From: Paralimibaculum aggregatum
Lineage (GTDB): Bacteria; Pseudomonadota; Alphaproteobacteria; Rhodobacterales; Rhodobacteraceae
NCBI RefSeq assembly: GCF_030270585.1
Contig: NZ_BSYI01000031.1
Location: 1-58,913 of the forward strand
DNA: 58,913 bases
Reading direction: 5' to 3'
The notes under the pieces were generated by a model that did no database searches, was not told the origin of the DNA, and worked only from the letters and a program-made list of their open reading frames with translations. The translations under genes and the position numbers were made by a program. This document shows positions 13,709-22,531 of this stretch, in pieces (the first letter of the stretch is position 1; each line of letters opens with the position of its first letter).

Positions 13709-15025
13709 ATGCTGAGATGGCTTGGCCGGCTGCTGCTGCTGGCGCTCGTCGCGGTGCCGGTCTGGCTCGCCGCGGCGATGGTGGAGCCGGCGCCGCTGGT
13801 GCCCGTGCCCACCGAGGCGACGCCGGAGGACGCCCATGCCGCGCGGGCGCTGGTGCGCCGGCTGCGCGCGGTGACCGAGAACCCGGATGCCGATCCGCGG
13901 CTGCAGGTCGGCCTCGGCGAGGTGAACGGCGCCATGGCCTTCGGCGCGCGGCTGGTGCCGGGCCTGCGCGGCGAGGCGCGCATCCGCGCCGCGGCGGGCG
14001 GCGGGCGGGCGCTGCAGCTGGCGCTCTCCTGGCCGCTGCCGGCGGGGCTCGGATGGCTCAATGCCGAGGCGGTGGTGCCGGAGTTCGGCGCCGGCCCGCG
14101 GCTCGAGCGGGTGCGGCTCGGGGCGCTGGCGCTGCCGCCGGCCTTCACGCTCCGGGTCGGCGCGGCGCTGGCCGACCTGGTGCTCGGCGGCGATGCCGGG
14201 CAGACCATGCTGGCCGCGGTGCCGGAGCTGGCGATCGGCGAGGACACGCTGCAGATGGCGCTGCGCATGGACGGCGACATGCGGCGCGGGCTGACCCGGC
14301 GGGTCTCGGCGCTGCTGCGCGGCGAGGAGATGCCGACCGGGGCGGAGATCCAGGCGCATTACGTCGCGCTGCGCGACGCGGTGGACGACGGGCGGCTGCC
14401 GGACAGCGGCTCGCTGGTGCCGCTGCTGCGCTTCGCCGCCGAGCGCGTGCTGGCGACCGCGCCGCCGGGGCGCGAGGCGCATGGCTTCACCGCGGCGCTG
14501 TTCGCGCTGACCAAGTTCTGCGGCGCCAAGGAGTTCCGCCTGGTGGTCGGGCGGCTGGCCGAGGGCATCGTGCCGGAGGACGGCCGCAGCTGGACCCGGA
14601 GCTGCGACGGCATCAGCCTGGCCGGGCGCATCGACACGCGGCGCCATTTCATCACCGCGGCGGCGATCAAGGCGGCGAGCACGATCCATGTCAGCTTCAC
14701 CATCGGCGAGTTCAAGGAGCTCTTCGACGCGGCGCGGCGCACCGGCGGCTTCGATTTCACCGATATCGTGGCGAACAGCTCGGGCATCCGCTTCGCCGCG
14801 ACGATGATGGCGGCGCCGCGCGCCGACTGGCCGGCGCTGATCGCCCGGCTGGACGGCGAGGCGGCGGTGATCCCCGGCTTCGCGGGCATCCCGCCGAAGC
14901 TGTCGCGGGCGGAGTTCGAGACCCGCTTCGGCGATGTCGAGAGCGCCGCCTATCGCGCGATGCTGGCCGAGATCGAGGCGCGGATCGACCGGCTGGCGCT
15001 GCACGCCCCGGCGCCCGGCGGCTGA
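13709..15025 (+). CDS. Membrane-anchored/periplasmic protein of unknown function
   Basis: 438 residues from the ATG at 13709, preceded by GAGGGAGGG; the open frame extends further back only through the palindrome. An N-terminal helix (residues 4-24, [21 protein letters not shown]) is a signal anchor or signal peptide. The rest is soluble with no motif I can name. The most distinctive C-terminal part has [28 protein letters not shown] and [18 protein letters not shown], which I believe recur in uncharacterised proteobacterial proteins. Only two Cys are present (in KFCGAKEF and RSCDGIS), close enough to form a disulfide. It is flanked on both sides by G-quadruplex-loop palindromes. Function unknown. 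Confidence 0.7.
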   Translation: MLRWLGRLLLLALVAVPVWLAAAMVEPAPLVPVPTEATPEDAHAARALVRRLRAVTENPDADPRLQVGLGEVNGAMAFGARLVPGLRGEARIRAAAGGGRALQLALSWPLPAGLGWLNAEAVVPEFGAGPRLERVRLGALALPPAFTLRVGAALADLVLGGDAGQTMLAAVPELAIGEDTLQMALRMDGDMRRGLTRRVSALLRGEEMPTGAEIQAHYVALRDAVDDGRLPDSGSLVPLLRFAAERVLATAPPGREAHGFTAALFALTKFCGAKEFRLVVGRLAEGIVPEDGRSWTRSCDGISLAGRIDTRRHFITAAAIKAASTIHVSFTIGEFKELFDAARRTGGFDFTDIVANSSGIRFAATMMAAPRADWPALIARLDGEAAVIPGFAGIPPKLSRAEFETRFGDVESAAYRAMLAEIEARIDRLALHAPAPGG

Positions 15026-15077
15026 GGCCGGCCCGGGCAGGGGGCTTTTCCGGCGGCCGGGCGCAGGCTAAGAGGGC

Positions 15078-15162
15078 GCCCCCGGGGTGCGGGCACGGGG
15101 CCGGGCCGACGCCCACCCGCCCACCCCGTCGCCCCGCCCCCGTGGCCGCGCCCCCCGGGGGC
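15078..15162. repeat. Imperfect long palindrome with G-quadruplex/i-motif loop
   Basis: Arms 15078-15111 and 15127-15162 pair along about 34 bp with a few mismatches (outer GCCCCCGGGG, inner CCGACG/CGTCG). The 15-bp loop, 15112-15126, is CCCACCCGCCCACCC: again four C-triplets with one-base spacers and one base different from the loop at 13561. It lies between two plus-strand genes, upstream of hisA. A further GGGGTGGGCGG follows at about 15177. Confidence 0.8.
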
Positions 15163-15216
15163 TGGTCTCCGGTCGCGGGGTGGGCGGCTCACGGATGCGC
15201 GGAAGGACAGGCGGCG

Positions 15217-15954
15217 ATGAACCTCTACCCGGCGATCGATCTCAAGGACGGGGCCTGCGTGCGGCTCCTGCGCGGCGACATGGCGGCCGCCACGGTGTTC
15301 AGCGAGGACCCCGGCGCCCAGGCCCGCGCCTTTGCCGAGGCCGGCTGCCGCTGGCTGCACATCGTCGATCTCAACGGCGCCTTCGCCGGGCGGCCGGTGA
15401 ACGGCGCGGCGGTGGACGCGATCCTCGATGCGGTGACGGTGCCGGTGCAGCTCGGCGGCGGCATCCGCGACCGGGCGGTGCTGGAGCACTGGCTGGAGCG
15501 CGGGCTGCGCCGGGCGATCCTCGGCACCGCGGCGGTGCGGGACCCGGATTTCGTGCGCGCCGCGGCGGCGGCGCATCCGGGCCGCGTGGCGGTGGGGATC
15601 GACGCCCGCGGCGGCCGCGTCGCGGTGGCCGGCTGGGCCGAGGCGACCGAGATCGAGGCGGTCGAGCTCGCGAAACGCTTCGAGGATGCCGGGGTCGCGG
15701 CGATCATCTATACCGACATCGACCGCGACGGCGCCATGCAGGGCCCCAACCTGGCCGCCACCGCGGCGCTGGCGCGGGCGGTCTCGATCCCGGTGATCGC
15801 CTCGGGCGGGGTCTCCTCGCTCGACGACCTGCGCGCGCTGAAGGCCTGCGGCGCGCCGCTCGACGGGGTGATCTCGGGCCGCGCGCTCTATGACGGGCGG
15901 ATCGACCTCGCCGAGGCGGTGGCGCTGCTGGACGGCCCCGACGACGCGGCATGA
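15217..15954 (+). CDS. hisA: HisA, ProFAR isomerase
   Basis: 245 residues from the ATG at 15217 ([12 protein letters not shown]). It catalyses the Amadori rearrangement of ProFAR to PRFAR in histidine synthesis, in the cytosol. The (beta-alpha)8 barrel is complete: Asp8 in PAIDLKDG is the catalytic base, GGGIR near residue 78 binds phosphate, YTDIDRDG carries the second catalytic region, and IASGGV is the C-terminal phosphate site. Length matches the family. The next gene overlaps its stop by 4 bp, and hisF lies about 940 bp downstream. hisH is not in the window. Confidence 0.96.
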   Translation: MNLYPAIDLKDGACVRLLRGDMAAATVFSEDPGAQARAFAEAGCRWLHIVDLNGAFAGRPVNGAAVDAILDAVTVPVQLGGGIRDRAVLEHWLERGLRRAILGTAAVRDPDFVRAAAAAHPGRVAVGIDARGGRVAVAGWAEATEIEAVELAKRFEDAGVAAIIYTDIDRDGAMQGPNLAATAALARAVSIPVIASGGVSSLDDLRALKACGAPLDGVISGRALYDGRIDLAEAVALLDGPDDAA

Positions 15955-16268
15955 GCCGGCGCTGGCGCTGGCGGGTGGCGGGGCTGCTGCTCGTCGTCGC
16001 CGTCTCGCCCTGGCTGAGCCTGATCGTGCTGGCCCCGCTGGCGGCGATCGGCGACTGCACGATCACCGAGGCGGGGGTGAACCCGTGCCGCATCCTCGGC
16101 CGCGACATCGGCGCGGCGATGACGCATCTCGGGCTCTTCGCGGCCTGGGGGGTGCTGCTGACCGGGCCGCTGGCGCTGGCGCTGGCGGCGCTCTGGGGGG
16201 CGGCGGAGCTGGCGCTCTGGCTGCTCCGCCGCCGCGGCGTCATTCCGCCGCGATCGCCGCGTCCGTGA
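15951..16268 (+). CDS. Small two-helix membrane protein
   Basis: 105 residues. The ATG overlaps the hisA stop (ATGA), so it is translationally coupled to hisA. Two hydrophobic stretches (about 9-33 and 58-92) predict membrane helices. Between them is a loop with two Cys ([12 protein letters not shown]), which may form a disulfide outside the cytoplasm. It ends in basic residues ([15 protein letters not shown]). Its last 29 bp overlap the convergent DUF302 gene. I do not recognise the family; the coupling to hisA need not mean a role in histidine synthesis. Confidence 0.75.
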   Translation: MSRRWRWRVAGLLLVVAVSPWLSLIVLAPLAAIGDCTITEAGVNPCRILGRDIGAAMTHLGLFAAWGVLLTGPLALALAALWGAAELALWLLRRRGVIPPRSPRP

Positions 16269-16695
16269 GCTTGTCGAGCGCGCCCGCGGCCTTGGCCACC
16301 GTCGGCACGTCGACCTCGTATTCCGCCGCCATCAGCCGCACGTCGCGGTAGACCACGTGCACCACGTCTTCGGCATCGCGATAGGCGACGACGCGCAGCG
16401 GCAGGTCGAGCCCGATGGCGCCGTTGGCCTGCATCATCGGCGTGCCGATCAGCGGGTTGCCGAAGAGCAGCGTGGTGGTCGGGCGGAGCGTCATGCCGGC
16501 GCGGGCGGCGCCCTCGGCATGGTTGATCCGGGCGAAGACCCTGGCGCCGGCCTTCTCCACCGCCGCGGCGAGGCGGTCGATGGTGACCTCCACCGTATGC
16601 GGGCTGGTCTTGCGCACGAAGGTCTCGGCGGCGGCGGCGGGCAGGGCGGCGAGGCCGAGGGCGAGGATCGAGGCGGCGAGGGCGATGCGGCGCAT
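16240..16695 (-). CDS. DUF302 family secreted protein
   Basis: 151 residues from the ATG at 16695 ([14 protein letters not shown]); upstream in-frame codons have no signal character. Residues 1-23 are a signal peptide ending near AAAAE. The rest matches DUF302: [30 protein letters not shown], then [18 protein letters not shown] and the conserved [11 protein letters not shown]. Family function is not well defined, but members are often small periplasmic proteins. It is divergent from hisF and convergent with the small membrane gene, overlapping it by 29 bp at the 3-prime end. Confidence 0.88.
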   Translation of the reverse strand: MRRIALAASILALGLAALPAAAAETFVRKTSPHTVEVTIDRLAAAVEKAGARVFARINHAEGAARAGMTLRPTTTLLFGNPLIGTPMMQANGAIGLDLPLRVVAYRDAEDVVHVVYRDVRLMAAEYEVDVPTVAKAAGALDKLTDAAIAAE

Positions 16696-16730
16696 GGGGT
16701 CTCCTTCGGGTTGCACGGGGTGTCTGGGCT

Positions 16731-16755
16731 CCCGCGGGACCATAGCGCCCGCGGG
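16731..16755. promoter_or_regulatory. Paired CCCGCGGG palindromes between divergent DUF302 and hisF genes
   Basis: CCCGCGGG occurs at 16731-16738 and 16748-16755. Each is its own reverse complement, and they are 17 bp apart start to start, between divergent genes. The layout suits either a hairpin or a tandem binding site for a dimeric regulator. High G+C makes such octamers common, so support is weak. Confidence 0.3.
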
Positions 16756-16895
16756 CCGGCGGTGCCACTTCTTGCACGCCGCCTGCCGGGCGACTATCAC
16801 GACCCCGTGCGCGGCCGCCGCGCCCGCACGCGTTGCGCGGCCCCCGCGCCAGACGAGATGCGCGCCCCCGCGCGGAGCGAGAGAGGACCGGCCCG

Positions 16896-17660
16896 ATGCT
16901 CAAGACCCGCGTGATCCCCTGCCTCGACGTGAAGGACGGCCGGGTGGTGAAGGGCGTCAACTTCGTCGGCCTGCGCGATGCCGGCGACCCGGTCGAGCAG
17001 GCGCAGATCTACGACGCCGCCGGGGCCGACGAGCTCTGCTTCCTCGACATCACCGCGAGCCACGAGAAGCGCGGCATCCTGCTCGACGTGGTGCAGCGCA
17101 CCGCCGAGCACTGCTTCATGCCGCTGACGGTGGGCGGCGGGGTGCGCACGCTGGAGGACATCCGCGCGCTGCTGCTGGCCGGGGCCGACAAGGTCTCGAT
17201 CAACACCGCCGCGGTGCGCGACCCGGATTTCGTCGCCCGCGCGGCGGAGAAGGTCGGCAGCCAGTGCATCACCGTGGCGATCGACGCGAAATCCACCGGC
17301 GCGACGCCCTCCGGCTTCGAGATCTTCACCCATGGCGGGCGCGAGGCCACCGGCATCGACGCGCTCGACTTCGCGCGCGAGATGGAGGCGCGCGGGGCCG
17401 GCGAGATCCTGCTGACCTCGATGGACCGCGACGGCACCCGCGCCGGCTTCAACATCCCGCTCACCCGGGCGGTCTCGCGCGCCGTCGGCATCCCGGTGAT
17501 CGCCTCGGGCGGCGTCGGCACGCTCGACCATCTCGTCGAGGGGGTGCGCGAGGGCCATGCCTCGGCGGTGCTGGCGGCCTCGATCTTCCATTTCGGCGAG
17601 CACTCGATCCGCGAGGCCAAGCAGCACATGGCCGCGGCCGGCATCCCGGTGCGGCTGTGA
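16896..17660 (+). CDS. hisF: HisF, cyclase subunit of imidazole glycerol phosphate synthase
   Basis: 254 residues from the ATG at 16896 ([15 protein letters not shown]), preceded by GAGAGGA. It closes the imidazole ring from PRFAR using ammonia delivered by HisH. Catalytic Asp11 (CLDVKDG) is present, and the second catalytic Asp lies in VAIDAKS near residue 130. Phosphate-binding GGGVR and IASGGVG are intact, as is LLTSMDRDG. Length is normal. The stop overlaps the GTG start of the hisE fusion gene, giving hisF-hisE coupling. The partner HisH must be elsewhere. Confidence 0.97.
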   Translation: MLKTRVIPCLDVKDGRVVKGVNFVGLRDAGDPVEQAQIYDAAGADELCFLDITASHEKRGILLDVVQRTAEHCFMPLTVGGGVRTLEDIRALLLAGADKVSINTAAVRDPDFVARAAEKVGSQCITVAIDAKSTGATPSGFEIFTHGGREATGIDALDFAREMEARGAGEILLTSMDRDGTRAGFNIPLTRAVSRAVGIPVIASGGVGTLDHLVEGVREGHASAVLAASIFHFGEHSIREAKQHMAAAGIPVRL

Positions 17661-18409
17661 GCGTCATGGGGCAGGGCGGCGTGCTCGGGCGGCTGGCGAG
17701 GACCGTCGCGGCGCGCCGGGGCGCCGACCCGGAGAGCTCGCACACCGCGCGGCTGTTCTCCAGGGGGCCGGAGAAATGCGCCGAGAAGTTCGGCGAGGAG
17801 GCCATCGAGGCGATCATCGAGGCGGTGAAGGGAGACCGGGCGAAGCTCACCGCCGAGGCGGCGGACGTGCTCTATCACCTGCTGGTGATGCTGGCGGCGC
17901 GCGACGTCTCGCTCGACGACGTGCTGGCCGAGCTGGCGCGGCGCGAGGGCACCTCGGGGATCGCCGAGAAGGCGGCGCGGCCGCAGATCCGCCGCGCCGA
18001 CTGGGCGACCGAGGGCGCGCTCTGCACCGAGATCCGCCACCGCGTCTTCGTCGAGGAACAGAGGGTGCCGAAGGCGCTGGAGATCGACGGCGAGGACCCA
18101 AGCTGCCGGCACTGGCTGGTGTTTCTCGGCGGCGCGCCGGTGGCCACCGCACGGGTCAGGCTGGCCGATGGCCGGGCCAAGATCCAGCGCGTCGCGGTGG
18201 CGGCGGAGGCCCGCGGCACCGGCATCGGGGCGGCGCTGATGCAGGCGATCCTGGCCGAGCTCGCCGCCGATCCCGCGGTCTCCGAGGCCTGGCTCGAGAG
18301 CCAGACCCATGCGCTCGCCTTCTACGAGCGGCTCGGCTTCGTGGCCGAGGGGCCGGAGTTTCTCGATGCCGGGCTGCCGCACCGCCGGATGCGCCGCGCG
18401 CTGCGCTGA
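17657..18409 (+). CDS. hisE: HisE-GNAT fusion: phosphoribosyl-ATP pyrophosphatase plus N-acetyltransferase
   Basis: One open frame of about 250 residues (GTG at 17657 overlapping the hisF stop; ATG at 17666 is an alternative). Residues about 1-105 are a complete His[23 protein letters not shown] and [15 protein letters not shown], ending SGIAEKA where free-standing HisE normally ends. Without a stop, residues about 110-250 form a GNAT domain of the ElaA-like type: [11 protein letters not shown], then [17 protein letters not shown] (acetyl-CoA loop), then [11 protein letters not shown] and GLPHRRMRR at the end. HisE hydrolyses phosphoribosyl-ATP in histidine synthesis. The GNAT substrate is unknown. 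Either a genuine fusion or a sequencing error removing a stop; both halves look intact. Confidence 0.85.
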   Translation: MSVMGQGGVLGRLARTVAARRGADPESSHTARLFSRGPEKCAEKFGEEAIEAIIEAVKGDRAKLTAEAADVLYHLLVMLAARDVSLDDVLAELARREGTSGIAEKAARPQIRRADWATEGALCTEIRHRVFVEEQRVPKALEIDGEDPSCRHWLVFLGGAPVATARVRLADGRAKIQRVAVAAEARGTGIGAALMQAILAELAADPAVSEAWLESQTHALAFYERLGFVAEGPEFLDAGLPHRRMRRALR

Positions 18410-18416
18410 GGCAGGC

Positions 18417-19334
18417 TCAGGCCAGCCGCTCCGCGAGGAAGCCGCCGGCCTCCGCCACGGTCCGGTCGGCCGCCGCGAGCAGCCCGACAAAGGCCGGCCA
18501 GGCATGCGGCGCCTCCGGCTCGATCCGCAGCGTGACCGCGCCCCCCGCCGCGCGCAGGCGCTCGGCCAGCGCCGTCGCATCGTCGCGCACGATCTCGCGC
18601 CGGCTCGCCGAGATCCAGGCCGGCGGCGGCGCCTCGAACGCCGCCAGCGCCGGCGAGGCCAGCGGGTCCGCCGGGTCCGCGCCCTGCAGGATCATCGCCA
18701 CCACCTCGGCCATCCGGTGCGCCGGCAGCATGGCATCGGTGCGGGCGTTCTCGGCAAGGCTCGCCCCGCGCATCGTCATGTCGGCCCAGGGCGAGAAGGC
18801 GACGAGCGCGGCGGGCTGCGGCAGGCCGGCGCGGCCGGCGGCGAGCAGCAGCGCCGCCGCCAGCCCGCCGCCGGCGCTGTCGCCCGCCACGGCGATGCGC
18901 GCCGCCGGGGTGCCGGCCTCGAGCAGCGCGCGATAGGCGGTGAGCGCATCCTCGGGCGCCGCCGGGAACGGGTGCTCGGGCGCGAGGCGATAATCCGGCA
19001 GCACCGCCACCGCCCCGGCCCGCGCCCCGAGATGCGCCGCGAGATGGGCATGGGTGCACGGCGAGCCGGCGAGATAGGCCCCTCCATGCAGATAGAGCAG
19101 CACGCGGGCCTCCGAGACCCCGGCGGCGGCCACGCGCAGCGCCGGCACCGCGCGCCCGCCGGCGGCCAGCGCCAGCGGCGCGGTCGCGGTGCCCTTCGGC
19201 AGGCGGAACAGCCGCCCGGCGCTGCGCTCGAAATTGGCGCGCAGCGCGACCGGGCTGTCCTGCCGCGCCAGCGAGCGCTTGACGAGGAGACGCAGCGCCA
19301 GATCGAGCACCGCCCGCGGCAGCCTCAGCGCCAT
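18417..19334 (-). CDS. Alpha/beta hydrolase (hormone-sensitive-lipase-like esterase)
   Basis: 305 residues, start [17 protein letters not shown]. The oxyanion-hole motif [13 protein letters not shown] and the nucleophile elbow AGDSAGGG mark the bacterial HSL family (esterase family IV), which cleaves short-chain esters. The catalytic acid and His are expected in the C-terminal part (ADPADPL and PHAWPAF regions). There is no clear signal peptide. The N-terminal about 60 residues form the family cap. It converges with the hisE fusion, with only 7 bp between stops, and lies just downstream of gshB. Natural substrate unknown. Confidence 0.87.
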   Translation of the reverse strand: MALRLPRAVLDLALRLLVKRSLARQDSPVALRANFERSAGRLFRLPKGTATAPLALAAGGRAVPALRVAAAGVSEARVLLYLHGGAYLAGSPCTHAHLAAHLGARAGAVAVLPDYRLAPEHPFPAAPEDALTAYRALLEAGTPAARIAVAGDSAGGGLAAALLLAAGRAGLPQPAALVAFSPWADMTMRGASLAENARTDAMLPAHRMAEVVAMILQGADPADPLASPALAAFEAPPPAWISASRREIVRDDATALAERLRAAGGAVTLRIEPEAPHAWPAFVGLLAAADRTVAEAGGFLAERLA

Positions 19335-19367
19335 CGCCCGCCCCCCCGGCTCAGCCCCGCGGCCGGC

Positions 19368-20306
19368 TCAGCGCCGGGCCTCGATCGCATCCCAGATCAG
19401 CCCCGCGACATTGGTGCCGTCGAAGCGCTCCATCTCCTGGATGCCGGTCGGCGAGGTGACGTTGATCTCGGTCAGCCAGGGGCCGATCACGTCGATGCCG
19501 GTGAAGATCAGCCCGCGCTCCTTCAGCACCGGGCCGAGGCGGGCGCAGATCTCGCGGTCGCGGTCGCTCAGCGCCACCTTCTCCGGCCGCCCGCCGACAT
19601 GCATGTTGGAGCGCGTCTCGCCGGGCTGCGGCACCCGGTTGATCGCGCCCACCACCTCGCCGTCGACGAGGATCACCCGCTTGTCGCCGGCGGCGACGTC
19701 GGGCAGGAACTTCTGCACCATCAGCGGCTCGCGGCTCTGCATCGAGAACATCTCGTGCAGCGAGGCGAGGTTGCCGTCCTCGGGCCGCAGCCGGAACACC
19801 CCGGCGCCGCCATTGCCGTAGAGCGGCTTGACCACGATGTCGCCATGCTCGGCGCGGAACCGGCGGATCTCCTCGAGCGAGCGCGCCACCATGGTCGGCG
19901 GCATCAGGTCGAGGAAGTCGAGCACCAGCAGCTTCTCGGGCGAGTTGCGCACCCAGAACGGGTCGTTGACCACCAGGGTCTTCGGATGGATGCGCTCGAG
20001 CAGATGGGTGTTGGTGATGTAGGACATATCGAAGGGCGGGTCCTGGCGCAGCAGCACCACATCCGCCTCGGCGAGGTCGCGCCGCTCGCGCGGGCCGAAG
20101 CCGACATGGTTGCCGGCCTCGGCGCGGACCTCGATGGCATGGCCGGTGGCGAGCACGCGCCCGGCCTCCCAGGCCAGGTCCGGCACCAGGTAGTAGAACA
20201 GCCGGTGACCCCGCGCCTGCGCCTCGAGCGCCAGGCGGAAGGTGCTGTCGGCGCGGATGTCCACCGCCTCGATCGGGTCCATCTGGATGGCGACGTCGAG
20301 TGCCAT
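19368..20306 (-). CDS. gshB: Glutathione synthetase
   Basis: 312 residues from the ATG at 20306 ([15 protein letters not shown]). It joins gamma-glutamylcysteine and glycine using ATP, in the cytosol. The N-terminal domain has the usual IQMDPIEAV and [19 protein letters not shown]. The ATP-grasp domain shows [14 protein letters not shown] and the metal/ATP site [12 protein letters not shown]. Length is typical of bacterial GshB. It is followed by the hydrolase gene (34-bp gap) and preceded by the BON lipoprotein gene on the same strand, the start of a familiar gshB-yraN-rsmI neighbourhood. Confidence 0.96.
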   Translation of the reverse strand: MALDVAIQMDPIEAVDIRADSTFRLALEAQARGHRLFYYLVPDLAWEAGRVLATGHAIEVRAEAGNHVGFGPRERRDLAEADVVLLRQDPPFDMSYITNTHLLERIHPKTLVVNDPFWVRNSPEKLLVLDFLDLMPPTMVARSLEEIRRFRAEHGDIVVKPLYGNGGAGVFRLRPEDGNLASLHEMFSMQSREPLMVQKFLPDVAAGDKRVILVDGEVVGAINRVPQPGETRSNMHVGGRPEKVALSDRDREICARLGPVLKERGLIFTGIDVIGPWLTEINVTSPTGIQEMERFDGTNVAGLIWDAIEARR

Positions 20307-20356
20307 GGCGCGGTCCTTTCCTCGTCCTGTCGCGCCGGCAGAACGAGGCCGGGCGT

Positions 20357-20983
20357 TCAGCCGCCGCGGGCGATGCGGGCCACGCGGCGGGGGTCGTCGA
20401 TGGTCAGCACATGGCTGACGACACGGCGCACGCCCTCGACCTCGCGGGCGTGGTCGATGACGCGCTGAAGCTCCTTGGCCGAGCGCGCCAGCCCGGTCAA
20501 GTGGACAGTGCGGTCCACCGTGGTCACGTTGTAGTTGATCGAGCGGATGTCCGGATCGGTCAGCAGCACGAAGCGCAGCCGGTTGGAGATCGAGACATCG
20601 CCGAAATAGGCGTTGGTGCCGCCGTCGCCGGCGACCTCGAGCGCATCCTCGACCGAGACCACGCCCGGCGTCGCCCAGGCCGCCTCGGTGGCGGCGACCC
20701 GGTCCTCGGGCCGCGGCACCGAGCCGGTCAGCACCACGGCGCCCTCGGTGACGTCGACGAAGACGTCGCGGTAGAGCTCGCCGGAATGGTTGCCGAGCCG
20801 GTTGGCGATGCCGAGCTCGATATCGGTGTCGTTGAGCGCGGCCAGCGTGGTGCGCTCCTCGAAGACGGCGGTGCCCAGCACCGCGCTGCCGCCGATCACC
20901 GGAACCACCGGGGCGCAGCCCGCGGCCACGGCGAGAACCGCTCCGCCGGCAAGCCAGGCCGGCGCCTTCATTCGCTTGATCAT
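20357..20983 (-). CDS. BON-domain lipoprotein (OsmY/DolP-like)
   Basis: 208 residues from the ATG at 20983 ([14 protein letters not shown]). Residues 1-23 are a lipoprotein signal with lipobox AVAAGC (Cys23). Two BON repeats follow (about 48-115 and 125-195): [20 protein letters not shown] and [18 protein letters not shown] carry the domain hallmark, a beta strand then LTG. BON domains bind phospholipid, and dual-BON lipoproteins such as DolP help outer-membrane integrity; that role is inferred. It lies between yraN and gshB, separated from yraN by a variant G-quadruplex-type palindrome. Confidence 0.9.
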   Translation of the reverse strand: MIKRMKAPAWLAGGAVLAVAAGCAPVVPVIGGSAVLGTAVFEERTTLAALNDTDIELGIANRLGNHSGELYRDVFVDVTEGAVVLTGSVPRPEDRVAATEAAWATPGVVSVEDALEVAGDGGTNAYFGDVSISNRLRFVLLTDPDIRSINYNVTTVDRTVHLTGLARSAKELQRVIDHAREVEGVRRVVSHVLTIDDPRRVARIARGG

Positions 20984-21067
20984 CTGCTCTGCCTCGTAGC
21001 TGGGGCGCTCTCGGCGGCGCCCTGATGCGCCGAGGATACACGGATCGGCCGCGAATCGCCAGTGCGG

Positions 21068-21165
21068 CCGCGCATCGGGCCTGCCGCGGGCCCCGCCCAC
21101 CCTGCTGCCGTCGGCCCGGGCTGCGCCGCCGTGCCCCCCTTCGCCCGCGGCAGGCCCGATGCGCG
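21068..21165. repeat. 24-bp perfect inverted repeat with C-triplet-rich 50-bp loop
   Basis: Arms 21068-21091 and 21142-21165 are perfect reverse complements over 24 bp. The loop starts with CCCGCCCACCC, the same core as the loops at 13.5, 15.1 and 31.3 kb, but it is 50 bp long and the fourth C-triplet is not adjacent. It lies between yraN (ends 21177) and the BON lipoprotein start (20983), both minus strand. Confidence 0.8.
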
Positions 21166-21176
21166 GACGCCGCGCC

Positions 21177-21536
21177 TCAGCCGCCGCCGGGCCGCCAGGC
21201 ATCGGCGACGAGCTCGAGCCGGCCGGCGCCGTCGATCAGCGCCGCGTCGAAGCGGTAGCCGGTGACCGCAGGATCGGGATGCGCGGCGATCCAGCGGCTC
21301 GCGGCAGCGGCGATGCGGGCCCATTGCCGCGGGCTGACCGGGCTGTCCGGGCCGGACCGGCGGCGCTGCTTGACCTCGACGAAGACGGTGAGCGTGCCGA
21401 GCCGCACCACGAGGTCGATCTCGCCCTCCGGCACGCGCCAGCGGCTGGCCAGCACCTCGCCGCCCTCGGCCGCATAGCGGGCGGCGGCGATCTCCTCCGC
21501 CGCCAGCCCGGCATGGAAGCGCCGCCCGTCCGTCAC
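21177..21536 (-). CDS. yraN: YraN family (UPF0102) nuclease-fold protein
   Basis: 119 residues. The core matches UPF0102: AAARYAAEGGEVLASRWRVPEGEIDLVVRLGTLTVFVEVKQR. The Glu-Ile-Asp and Glu-Val-Lys are the E-x-D / E-x-K pattern of restriction-endonuclease-like folds, and SPVSPRQWARI follows. Its cellular role is not established, though homologues may act on nucleic acid. It follows rsmI by 3 bp on the minus strand, a neighbourhood conserved in many proteobacteria. Confidence 0.92.
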   Translation of the reverse strand: MTDGRRFHAGLAAEEIAAARYAAEGGEVLASRWRVPEGEIDLVVRLGTLTVFVEVKQRRRSGPDSPVSPRQWARIAAAASRWIAAHPDPAVTGYRFDAALIDGAGRLELVADAWRPGGG

Positions 21537-21539
21537 CGC

Positions 21540-22457
21540 TCAGTCCTCGCGGCCGAGCTCGAGGGCGCGGGCATAGACCTGCTTGCGCGGCAGCCCGAGG
21601 CGCTCGGCGGTCTGCTTCACCGCGTCCTTCAGGCTGGCGTGCGCCATCGCCTCGGCCAGCGCGCCGTCGAGCGAGAGCGCCGCCTCGGCCGCTTGGGCCG
21701 CGCGGTCCGGCGGGCCGATCACCACGACGATCTCGCCGCGCGGGTCCGCTGCCGCATAGCGTGCGGCGAGATCGGGCAGGGCGCCGCGCACCACCTCCTC
21801 GTGCAGCTTGGTGAGCTCGCGCGCCACCGCCGCCGGGCGGGCGCCCAGCACCTCGGCCATCTCGGCCAGCGCGGCGCCGAGCCGGCGCGGGCTTTCGTAG
21901 AACACCAGCGTCGCCGGCACCGCGGCGAGCTCGGCCAGCGCGGCGCGCCGGGCGCCGGCCTTCGGCGGCAGGAAGCCGGCGAACAGGAACCGGTCGCTCG
22001 GCAGCCCGGAGACGCTGAGCGCCGCCAGCACCGCGCTCGCCCCCGGCACCGCGGTGAGCCCGTGCCCGGCCGCCAGCGCCGCCTCGGCCAGCCGGTAGCC
22101 CGGATCGGCGACCAGCGGCGTGCCGGCATCGGAGCAGTAGGCGACCGAGCGGCCCTCGGCCAGCCAGCCCATGATCTGCGGCCGCCGGGCCGGGCCGTTC
22201 TGGTCGTGATAGCTGACGATCGGCCGTTCCCCGAGGGCGATGCCGTGGATCTGCATCAGCTTGCGGGTGCGGCGCGTGTCCTCGGCGGCCAGCACCTCGG
22301 CCCGCGCCAGAATGTCCAGCGCGCGCAGCGAGATGTCGGCGGCATTGCCGATCGGCGTCGCGACCAGGTAGAGCCCCGGCGCGAGTGACCCGGCCGCGAC
22401 AGGAGCCCCGGCGGGGGCCAATGTCGGGGGGTCAGTCCGTTTACTTTCCTCGCGCAT
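21540..22457 (-). CDS. rsmI: 16S rRNA 2'-O-methyltransferase RsmI
   Basis: 305 residues from the ATG at 22457 (MREESKRTD); a start 16 codons earlier is possible. RsmI methylates C1402 of 16S rRNA using S-adenosylmethionine. The tetrapyrrole-methylase fold is plain: GLYLVATPIGNAADISLRALD, AAEDTRRTRKL, SDAGTPLVADPGYRL and VPGASAVLAALSVSG. The C-terminal helical part ends with LPRKQVYARALEL, normal for the family. It diverges from the LppC-like lipoprotein gene, with a 74-bp gap, and is followed by yraN. Confidence 0.96.
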   Translation of the reverse strand: MREESKRTDPPTLAPAGAPVAAGSLAPGLYLVATPIGNAADISLRALDILARAEVLAAEDTRRTRKLMQIHGIALGERPIVSYHDQNGPARRPQIMGWLAEGRSVAYCSDAGTPLVADPGYRLAEAALAAGHGLTAVPGASAVLAALSVSGLPSDRFLFAGFLPPKAGARRAALAELAAVPATLVFYESPRRLGAALAEMAEVLGARPAAVARELTKLHEEVVRGALPDLAARYAAADPRGEIVVVIGPPDRAAQAAEAALSLDGALAEAMAHASLKDAVKQTAERLGLPRKQVYARALELGRED

Positions 22458-22531
22458 GCTCCTAGTTTCCGCTTCGTGAAAGAATGAAGGCGGGGGCGTC
22501 ACCACCCCGCCGGGCAGGGAGAGGGGACCTC

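Noticed and set aside
11632-14280. A single 882-codon minus-strand frame covering the aldo/keto reductase and beyond
   Set aside because: Only the part from 12501 matches a protein family; the upstream part is antisense or out of frame to the EamA gene and the 438-residue gene.
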